Shown here: one piece after another, positions 6,862-15,000 of the stretch
How the letters are laid out: the number at the start of each line of letters is the position of its first letter
Position numbering within the stretch: position 1 is the first letter of the stretch
Virus record (IMG/VR): IMGVR_UViG_3300044695_000715
Span: 1 to 21,827 of that record
From: a virus
DNA: 21,827 nt
Reading direction: 5' to 3' (one strand)
Program-made: the position numbers and the translations under genes
Notes under the pieces: generated by a model
What the model saw: the letters and a program-made list of their open reading frames with translations, nothing else
Databases searched by the model: none
What the model was told of the DNA's origin: nothing

Positions 6862-9539
6862 TGCCATCAGTCCGCACCCTTATACGATCATTTGCAGGCG
6901 GCGAGATGTCGCCAGAGATGTTTGGCCGAATTGATGATGTGAAGTTTCAGTCTGGTGCGGCAAGAATGAGAAACTTTATTGCCACGCCACAAGGGCCAGC
7001 AGAAAACAGGCCCGGCACTACATTTGTGCGTGAAGTCAAAGACTCGACTAAGCGCACACGACTGATACCGTTTACGTTTTCTACTACGCAAACGATGGTG
7101 ATTGAAGTCGGCGCAGGATACTTTCGTTTCCACACCAATGGTGCCACGCTGTTAGCCGGCAGTCCTGCTGCATACCGTACAGCATCTACTGTTACGATCA
7201 CTATCGCAAGCCCCGGTGTAGTGACATGGACATCACACGGGCTATCAAACGGCACACCTGTGGTGTTTACAACTACTGGCGCATTGCCAACTGGATTGAC
7301 CGCCGGCACCATTTACTATGTTGTTAATGCAGCCACCAATACTTTTCAGGTAGCTGCTTCAGTAGGCGGCACAGCAATCAATACAAGCGGTACGCAGTCA
7401 GGCACACATACTGCAAATCGTTACTACAACATTGGTGATTTGGTTTCTAGCGGTGGCGTCAACTATTACGCAATAGCTGCTGGCTCAGGCAATGCTCCGC
7501 CGAACGCGACGTTTTGGTATCCATTGCCAAGCGCAGCTTATGAAATTCCAAACCCATACGCTGAAGCAGATTTATTTGACATACACCATGTGCAGTCATC
7601 GGACGTTTTGACGCTGGTGCATCCGAATTACCCACCAAGAGAATTACGCCGTCAGGGCGCTACACAATGGGTTCTGAATACGATTAGCTTTGGCGCGCCC
7701 ATATCACCGCCGGCTACCGTCACAGCAACTGCAAGTGGCCACACAGCAGCAAAGTATACCTATTCGTACAAAGTAACCGCCATTCCTGCTGATGAGGTCA
7801 ATGAGTCGATTGGATCTTCTACAGCATCAGCAAGCGGTAACCTGCTGGAAGTTGGCGGCATTGTGACTATTTCGTGGACCGCTGTATCTGGTGCATCACT
7901 GTATCGAGTCTACAAATTGCAAGGTGGTGTGTTTGGTTACATTGGCCAAACAAGCACGTTATCAATTATTGATGACAACATAGCGCCTGATCTTGGCGTG
8001 AGTCCGCCAAACTACGACAACGTATTTGCCAGTGCTAATAACTATCCCGGCGCTGTGTCTTATTTTGAACAGCGTCGATGCTTTGCCGGTACGATCAATG
8101 AACCGCAAAAGATGTGGATGACCAAGTCTGGCACTGAATCAAATATGAGTTATTCGCTGCCGATTAAGGACGATGACCGCATTGCGTTCAAGGTTGCAGC
8201 TCGGGAAGCCAATACAATCCGTCACATCGTACCGCTGTCGCAGTTGGTGCTGCTGACCAGTGCCGCGGAATGGCGGGTGACATCAGTAAACTCTGACGCC
8301 ATTACGCCGACATCGATTTCGGTGCAGCCACAGTCCTATATTGGCGCGTCCAATGTGCAGCCATCGATCATCAACAATGCCATGGTGTATTGCGCTGCCC
8401 GTGGTGGCCATGTGCGCGAGCTGGGCTATTCATGGCAGTCCAATGGATTTATCACTGGCGACTTATCTTTGCGAGCAGCCCACCTGTTTGACGATTACGA
8501 GATTGTCGACATGAGCTACAGCAAAGCGCCAAAGCCGATCATCTGGTTTGTCTCGAGCTCAGGCTACCTGCTGGGCCTGACATACGTCCCAGAGCAGCAA
8601 ATTGGCGCATGGCACTGGCATGACACAGAGGGCGCATTTGAAAGCTGCACAACGGTGGCAGAGGGCGCTGAGGATGTGCTGTATGTTGTGGTGAGACGGA
8701 CAATCAATAATGTCAGTAAGCGGTATGTCGAACGGATGACTACCCGCAAATTTGACAATCAGGTCGACGCTTTCTTTGTTGACTCCGGGGCAACATACAA
8801 CGGCACCAATACGACGGCCACTACAGTGACGGTGACTACTGGCGCAGGCTGGACCCCGGCTGATACCCTGACCATCACTGCATCGACTGGTATCTTTACC
8901 TATCCCGGCACATCGGATGTGGGTGATCAGATCGTTTTAACGGGCTCTGATGGCGTCAAATACCTGCTGACGATCAATGGCACCACATCGGCTACCGTGG
9001 CCACAGCGCGTGTCAATCGAACGCTGGCGAGCGAATTTAGATCGACGGCTACATCGGCATATTCATTTGCCAGAAACAGCATCAGCGGCCTTACATGGCT
9101 CGAGGGCAAGACCGTTAGCATCCTGATCGATGGCGCAGTTCACCCGCAGCGCGTGGTGACATCTGGCGCGATTACGCTGGAACAGCCCGGCACTATTATT
9201 CACATTGGCCTGCCGTATGAATCTGACCTGCAGACCCTGCCAATGGCCATGCAGATTGATGGCGCATTTGGCCAAGGCAGAATTAAAAACGTCAGCAAGG
9301 TGGCCATGCGCGTATACCGGTCATCGGGCATCTTTATTGGCCCGAATGAGGATGCTTTGATTGAAGCAAAGCAGCGGACCAGTGAGCCCTACGGATCACC
9401 GCCATCGTTGAAATCACAGGACATCGATATCAACTTGACGCCTGATTGGACCGACGGTGGGCAGGTATTCGTCAGGCAGCAAGATCCGTTACCGTTGACA
9501 ATTATCAACCTATCATTCGAAGTCGCTATTGGCGGATAA
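6861..9539 (+). CDS. Tail nozzle protein (tail tubular protein B, T7 gp12-like) with inserted surface modules
   Basis: 892 residues; T7 gp12 is about 794. GAGGAG at 6847-6852 precedes ATG 6861. The N-terminus SFAGGEMSPEMFGRIDDVKF, then RMRNFIATPQGPAENRPGTTF and RLIPFTFS, is the hallmark of the podovirus tail-tube/nozzle family. Inserted after it are a beta module at about residues 110-185 (HGLSNGTPVVFTTTG, then AGTIYYVV), a short YYNIGDLV...FWYPLP segment at 188-222 resembling carbohydrate-binding CBM5/12 folds, and a fibronectin-III-like region at about 282-384 (YTYSYKVTAI, then WTAVSGASLYRVYK). The nozzle core resumes with EQRRCFAGTINEPQKMWMTK and continues to the C-terminus with a second beta insertion at about 632-760. 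The protein forms the distal tube and may touch surface glycans through these modules. Confidence 0.9.
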   Translation: MPSVRTLIRSFAGGEMSPEMFGRIDDVKFQSGAARMRNFIATPQGPAENRPGTTFVREVKDSTKRTRLIPFTFSTTQTMVIEVGAGYFRFHTNGATLLAGSPAAYRTASTVTITIASPGVVTWTSHGLSNGTPVVFTTTGALPTGLTAGTIYYVVNAATNTFQVAASVGGTAINTSGTQSGTHTANRYYNIGDLVSSGGVNYYAIAAGSGNAPPNATFWYPLPSAAYEIPNPYAEADLFDIHHVQSSDVLTLVHPNYPPRELRRQGATQWVLNTISFGAPISPPATVTATASGHTAAKYTYSYKVTAIPADEVNESIGSSTASASGNLLEVGGIVTISWTAVSGASLYRVYKLQGGVFGYIGQTSTLSIIDDNIAPDLGVSPPNYDNVFASANNYPGAVSYFEQRRCFAGTINEPQKMWMTKSGTESNMSYSLPIKDDDRIAFKVAAREANTIRHIVPLSQLVLLTSAAEWRVTSVNSDAITPTSISVQPQSYIGASNVQPSIINNAMVYCAARGGHVRELGYSWQSNGFITGDLSLRAAHLFDDYEIVDMSYSKAPKPIIWFVSSSGYLLGLTYVPEQQIGAWHWHDTEGAFESCTTVAEGAEDVLYVVVRRTINNVSKRYVERMTTRKFDNQVDAFFVDSGATYNGTNTTATTVTVTTGAGWTPADTLTITASTGIFTYPGTSDVGDQIVLTGSDGVKYLLTINGTTSATVATARVNRTLASEFRSTATSAYSFARNSISGLTWLEGKTVSILIDGAVHPQRVVTSGAITLEQPGTIIHIGLPYESDLQTLPMAMQIDGAFGQGRIKNVSKVAMRVYRSSGIFIGPNEDALIEAKQRTSEPYGSPPSLKSQDIDINLTPDWTDGGQVFVRQQDPLPLTIINLSFEVAIGG

Positions 9540-9540
9540 T

Positions 9541-9549
9541 GTGCCCGTA
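9541..9549 (+). repeat. GTGCCCGTA intergenic nonamer, copy 2
   Basis: Second copy, one base after the TAA of the nozzle gene (9537-9539), in the 57-base gap before the gp14-like gene. Here it extends to GTGCCCGTAA, as in copy 3. About 12 bases further, ATCGATAATGTTCAGGC (from 9562) aligns with ATTCAAAATGTTTAGCC behind copy 3 at 12 of 17 positions. If GTG were used as a start, the frame would run 19 codons to a TGA overlapping the ATG at 9597. Role unknown. Confidence 0.5.
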
Positions 9550-9596
9550 AAACGCCGCGACATCGATAATGTTCAGGCATTGATTGGAGAGCAACA

Positions 9597-10286
9597 ATGA
9601 ACCAATATCAACCTTGGTACGTTAATCCAAATAACCAAGCCCCGGTGCCGGTTAGTCAACAGCCTGCTCCATCGCAGCAAAGCTCGACGTTTTTATCTGA
9701 TCTGTTCACTCCATCAGCAAAAACAATGGAGGGCTTTGGAAAAGCAGCGCCAATTATGTTTGTTGCCGGCGCAATTCAATCAGCAGTAGGCTCTTATTAC
9801 CAAGCAAAAGCAGCGCAATACCAGTTTAAATCGCAAGCGCTGACCATGGACTTTCAGAAAAGCATGTCGGAGATCAATGCCCGGCAAGCTGAGTTTATGG
9901 CGCAGCAAATTGTCGACGTAGGCGGCAAAGAAATCAGCATGCTAAAAATGCGCGCCGGCAAGATTAAAAGCGCATCAAAGGCCAGCATGGCAGCTCGCGG
10001 CATTCGCCTTGGCGTCGGATCTACCGCTGAAGTGGTGGCCACTACTGATCTGGTGGCCGAGATGGACGCGCTGACAATCTACGCAAACGCCATCAAATCT
10101 TCAGAGGCTGCTAGAACGCAATCAATTAATTACATGAACCAAGCAACAATGCAGGGCGTTTCTGCTGAGAATCTGCGCTCAACAGCAGCCAGCATTAGTC
10201 CATTAAGCGCTGCAACAGGTTCGCTCATGCAATCAGCAAATACTTTGGCAACATCATGGTTCTTGAATAAGAAGGTGGGCAAATAA
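9597..10286 (+). CDS. Internal virion protein, T7 gp14-like
   Basis: 229 residues (T7 gp14 is about 196). GGAG at 9585-9588, ATG 9597. Residues 1-40 are Pro/Gln/Ser rich. A hydrophobic segment, PIMFVAGAIQSAVGSYY (about 52-68), could insert in the outer membrane, as gp14 does on ejection. A long helix follows, with the conserved block AARGIRLGVGSTAEVVATTD (132-151), then EMDALTIYANAIKSSEAAR. This G-x-x-x-G-x-G-S-x-x-x-V block followed by D-x-x-x-I-x-x-N-A is typical of gp14-type internal proteins of podoviruses. It is ejected with gp15- and gp16-like proteins to form a trans-envelope channel. The stop overlaps the next start (TAATG, 10284-10288). Confidence 0.85.
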   Translation: MNQYQPWYVNPNNQAPVPVSQQPAPSQQSSTFLSDLFTPSAKTMEGFGKAAPIMFVAGAIQSAVGSYYQAKAAQYQFKSQALTMDFQKSMSEINARQAEFMAQQIVDVGGKEISMLKMRAGKIKSASKASMAARGIRLGVGSTAEVVATTDLVAEMDALTIYANAIKSSEAARTQSINYMNQATMQGVSAENLRSTAASISPLSAATGSLMQSANTLATSWFLNKKVGK

Positions 10287-12067
10287 TGGCAACAGTACCC
10301 ATTTATGATCAACCACAAGTAAGCCCAAATGTCGGTCAGATGCCTGCGTTTCAAGCGCCGGGCGTAGAAGCAGCGCGTGATTTCACCGCAAAGCAAATAG
10401 AAGAGACAGGTCAAGCACAGGCGAATCTTGGCGCAAACATAATGCGCATTGTTGAGAAGCAAAAAGAAATTGAAGAAGATTCATTGCTTGACAAAGTTGA
10501 GCTTGGAAATCGTGAATTTATTGTCAAGTGGCAAGAAAAAAATGCAGGCAGAGTTGGTGAAAAAGCCGATGGTTTAACCAGTGAATTTTCTACTGAATAT
10601 TACAAAAGAGTAGAAGATCAGATAAAAGAATTTGGCGGAGATAAAGAATCTCGAATTGTTAAGCGATATCAAAACAAAGCCAATGAACTTGGTTTGGCGA
10701 CAATCGCAAAACTTTCTTCATTTGAGGCTGCGCAAAAACAGGAAGTACGAGTAAACAACAACAAAGCGCTTGGCAAAATGTTGAGCAACACAGCATCGTC
10801 TGCGCCTTTTTCAATGAAAGATGGCAAGGTAACTGATGGCCTAGAGTTTGAAAACAGTAAAAAAGATCTTATTCAGAACGTAAAAAAACGCGCTGAATTG
10901 CTTGGCTACGGAGAAAACTCCGACGTTTACAAACAACTTTTGCAAGAAGAATTGTCCACGGTTTACATGGACCGTGTGGCCAATATGGTCAACACAAACC
11001 CGCTTGCTGCACCAGCATACTTTGATCAGGTCAAAGAATTTATTGTGAACGATGAGTTTAAAAATAAATTCAAAGGCATGGCCACTAAAGTTGCTCAGGA
11101 AGCAGAGGCTGAAGGCTGGGTTGAGTCTAAGTTTACTCAAGCATTAGCAAGCAAAGACAATAAGTCTATTGCTAATTTGCGTTTGGATATTATGAATAAG
11201 TTTTCTGGAGATCAACAGAAAACTGCGCTTCAGGTATACGAGCAGCTAGAACAAAGCATGAAAACGCAAAATGAACAAATTAGAAAACAATTTGCGAACG
11301 AAGCTTGGGATACTGTTTTTAAGTCACAAACAACTTGGGGTGCTTTGCCAAATACAACTAAAGAATGGTTGCGCGAAAACGATCCAAATACTTACGCAAA
11401 TTTGGAGCAGTATATTGAAAACAACATTCGCGAGAAAAAGCGTGATGCCAGAGAAGCTCGTCAAGAATCGCGAGCCATTCGAACTGAACAAAGGTTAATA
11501 GAAAAAGAACGTCGCGAAGAAAAAGAAAACATTGCTTTTGGTGAATTGAATTCGATTATGGGCGCTAATCCAAAAGAATTCATGAACATGGATCTGAACA
11601 ATTGGAGAACAAGACTTTCAGAATCAGACTGGAAATGGTTTTCCAAACAGCAAACTGAATTTAAGCTTAAGCCAGAAACTCAAAAACAATCTGCGACATT
11701 ACAAAATAGAATCAACAATGAGGTAGACATTCTTAATCTTGGCGGCAACAAAGCAAAGAAAGCTCGCTTCGAAAAAATTATTTTGAACGAGGTAGATAGC
11801 TACATAATAAACAACAATGGCAAACAGCCTGATGCAAAGCAGTTAAATGCAATCATTAATGATGCCAAAAAAGAATATGTAACAAGTGAATTTTTAGGTA
11901 TTCGCTCTAAGTCTCGTCGTTTTGAGCTTCAAAAGGCAAAAACAATTAATGACATACCAAAAGATCTTTTGGGTGAAATTAAAACTGATCTTGCTAAGAG
12001 AAAATTACCAGCCACAAACGAAGACATCATCAACATTTACAATGTTTATGTAGGCCAAAATGACTGA
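10286..12067 (+). CDS. Internal virion protein, T7 gp15-like
   Basis: 593 residues. Coupled to the previous gene by TAATG, with GAAGGTG at 10271-10277 upstream. The sequence is almost entirely helical and highly charged. The N-terminal YDQPQVSPNVGQMPAFQAPG tail and the helix after it, then LLDKVELGNREFIVKW, resemble the opening of gp15-like internal proteins encoded between gp14- and gp16-like genes. A strongly charged coiled-coil stretch lies at about residues 375-415 (KKRDAREARQESRAIRTEQR, then LIEKERREEKEN). Assignment rests on gene order, length (T7 gp15 about 747) and composition rather than a sharp motif. The gene is AT-rich, with AAA-rich lysine codons, unlike the capsid and nozzle genes. 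It overlaps the next gene by eight bases. Confidence 0.75.
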   Translation: MATVPIYDQPQVSPNVGQMPAFQAPGVEAARDFTAKQIEETGQAQANLGANIMRIVEKQKEIEEDSLLDKVELGNREFIVKWQEKNAGRVGEKADGLTSEFSTEYYKRVEDQIKEFGGDKESRIVKRYQNKANELGLATIAKLSSFEAAQKQEVRVNNNKALGKMLSNTASSAPFSMKDGKVTDGLEFENSKKDLIQNVKKRAELLGYGENSDVYKQLLQEELSTVYMDRVANMVNTNPLAAPAYFDQVKEFIVNDEFKNKFKGMATKVAQEAEAEGWVESKFTQALASKDNKSIANLRLDIMNKFSGDQQKTALQVYEQLEQSMKTQNEQIRKQFANEAWDTVFKSQTTWGALPNTTKEWLRENDPNTYANLEQYIENNIREKKRDAREARQESRAIRTEQRLIEKERREEKENIAFGELNSIMGANPKEFMNMDLNNWRTRLSESDWKWFSKQQTEFKLKPETQKQSATLQNRINNEVDILNLGGNKAKKARFEKIILNEVDSYIINNNGKQPDAKQLNAIINDAKKEYVTSEFLGIRSKSRRFELQKAKTINDIPKDLLGEIKTDLAKRKLPATNEDIINIYNVYVGQND

Positions 12068-15000
12068 TTTTACTAGCGCGATTGATTCGGTATTTGAAGA
12101 AAAGCGGCGCAAGTCGCCAACGATAGATCCTGCAAAATCTACTGTTGGAAAATTTGATTCCGCAATTGAGCAGTACAAATCTAATCAGGCAGCAGTAGTT
12201 AATTACACAGCACAGCATTTACCTGCTGACTATGCTGAGTCAATGCGCGTTAGTAAGCAAAGCAACATACCTGCAGAGGTTGTTGGCACTGATTTAAATT
12301 ACTTTAAGTCGCTGACCGACATCCGACAGAAGCAGGAATATCTTGCAAAGAACCCCGGCCTTTGGCAGTTTGTTGAAAGAAATCCTGAGAAGTATGGGTT
12401 GATTCAAAACGATCTTGGGAAGATTGACAATGTAGTCAATGGCACACGGCTGGGTATTCAGCTTGATGTTAGTAACAAAAAGAAAGTATTTACCAAACGT
12501 CCAACAGCGGCTGATTTTCCTATTAATGCCGACCGCGGTTTTGTTGATTCTGTCAAAGAACTGAAATCAGCTCAGTTCCAATGGGATGACATCATGAGCC
12601 GTGGTGAGGCTCGCCCAATGGACCGCACCATTGCTCGTGGTGATTACAAGCAATTTGCAAAAGACTTGATTGAAGGCCGGCAGTACGACGTATTTTTGCG
12701 CGGTTACCAAGAGGGCAAGCAAGCTATTGGTATTGGCCTTGATCGTCTTGATTTGTTTAGCGGTGTCAATCGAGACATTGCTGCAGCTTGGGAAGCTGAA
12801 GGGCTGACATATTCGCCAAATGCTATTCGTGCCGCTCGCATTCAACAACAGCAACGAAACGCAGAAAAATACCCAATACCTTTGGGAGCTGAAGAAGGCT
12901 TGCGCGAAATACAGCAGGCAGATGGTCCCGGCGATTCGTTGATGGCGATCATCAAAAACCCATTTGCAGCAGCTTACGCAATTGAAAAATCGTTAGGCGC
13001 TGTTGCTCCGGGCGTGGCAGTCACCATTGGTTTGTCTACGCTTGGCCCACTTGGTACGGCGACTGGTGCAGGCTTGACCAGTTTCGCAATTGAATACGGA
13101 TCTACCATACAAGATGTAATGCAGGAAAATAAAGTCGACATGAATGATGTCGGCTCCCTCAGCCGTGCTTTACAAAATAAAGAATTGATGGACAAAGCTC
13201 GAGAAAAGGCAGTTGCTCGAGGCATACCTATCGCTTTGTTTGATGCTGCAACCGGTGGTTTGGCAGGTAGATTTTTGGCTGCTGCTGGTAAAACAAAACG
13301 CAGCATGGTTGGTGCAGTTACTGCAGAAGCTGGCGTACAAATGGCCGGCGGAGCGCTTGGTGAAATTACTGCGCAAAAAGTTAGTGGTGAAGAAAAATTA
13401 AAGTGGGGCGATATTTGGCTCGAAGCATTAGGCGAATTGCCTACAGCCGTGCCAGAAGCTTGGTCTAATTATGCTGGCCTGCGCGCAAAGTATGAGCAAA
13501 AGCAGGCAGAGCGCACAGACAACATTGTGAATGCAGCAGTAAATGCTGACATCATGCGCAATGCCATGAACCAAGTTAAAAGCATGGAGGCTGCAAACCT
13601 TGGGCAAGAAGGCAAAGAGGCTATTGCTCAAGTATTCAATCAATCCAATCCTGATGCTGCTGTCACCATCAACGTCAACAATTTGATGGAGCTGGCTACA
13701 GAAGAAGAGTTCAACACGCTGCAGTCATTAAATGAGGATTACGTTGCGCAAATCAAAAATGCGATCAATGATCAGACAGATGTCGAAATTAAGATGGGCG
13801 ACTTTCTGGCTGTTTTTTCGCAATCGCAAAGGTCTGAGGAAATTCTTGCAAATGTTCGTATGAACGATTCTGACGTTACTTTGGCTGAGGCTAAGGTAAT
13901 GGCAGAGGAAGAGGATGCGACGCTAAAGCAAGAGCTCGAGACTTTGATTGCTGATCAAGAACTGCGCCAGTCATTTTACGAAAGCAGAGAAGCGGTCAAG
14001 CAAGACATACTTGGCCAGCTTAATCAGGCAAACCGGTTCACATCGTCTGTAAACGAAGTAAACGCAACGCTTGCCGCGGCTCGATTTGCCACTCGTGCAG
14101 TGCAGCTCGGCATGTCGCCACAGGAGTTTTACGAGCAGCGTGGCTTAAATATTATGGCGCAGCCAATTGATCTTGCAACAGAAAATACTTTAGTTCAAAC
14201 AGAACGCGTAACAGTCACGGTGCCAGATGGTACCGTATCAGGTCAGGTTATAAACAAAACAGAAGACGGAACAATCGAGATTGTAGGCGACGACGGCCAA
14301 ATTTATCGTTTTAAGGTCGGCGAAAACGGTGTCACGATGCAGCCAAACATATCGTCGTTTGAAATTTTAGAAACTCCGCCCGAAGTTCTTGCCTTATATA
14401 GGAAAGAAAATGAAATCAAAGCGCAGATTTCCGCCGCAAACGAGGAAAAAGACAGGATTGCCGATACTGGCGACCAAACGGCTCTGCAAGAAGCATTTGA
14501 CAAAATAGATGCACTTCAAGCTGAATTGTTGGAAGTTGAACAAAAATCTATTGAAACTGCGCGTCGTATTCGATCTGAACGTCAAATAGAATCGCCTGAA
14601 ATTTTCAAACAGGCCGTCAAAGGCAAGCCCGGCGCAAACAATCCCGGCGCAGGCGTAGAGGATCGCAACCGACTTGGATTCTGGCCTGCATTGCGCGTCA
14701 AGATCACCGGCAAGGCAACGATTCCGGATAAGCCGCTGATCATGACTGGCACCACCAATGCCAACGCACAAAAGCAGATCGATCAAATCGACGCGATCAT
14801 GCGCAAGTTTCCGAACGCGACGGCCACGCCCGAGCAATGGTCAAAGATGATGGCCTACGCGCTGGGATCGGACGAAGTGCCGGTGCCGCCGTATGCATTC
14901 ATTCGTGACCTGAATGGCACTGGATCGATCGACAAGCTACGCACTCTGACGCAAGGCCAGATTGATGACGCTACTGCTGGATTCGACAATGCGCGTGAAT

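Noticed and set aside
13213-13401. 62-codon hydrophobic plus-strand ORF resembling a small membrane protein or holin
   Set aside because: Leu/Val/Trp content is what an Ala/Gly-rich frame (GCT, GGT codons) yields when shifted; no convincing ribosome-binding site and no codon anomaly in the main frame.
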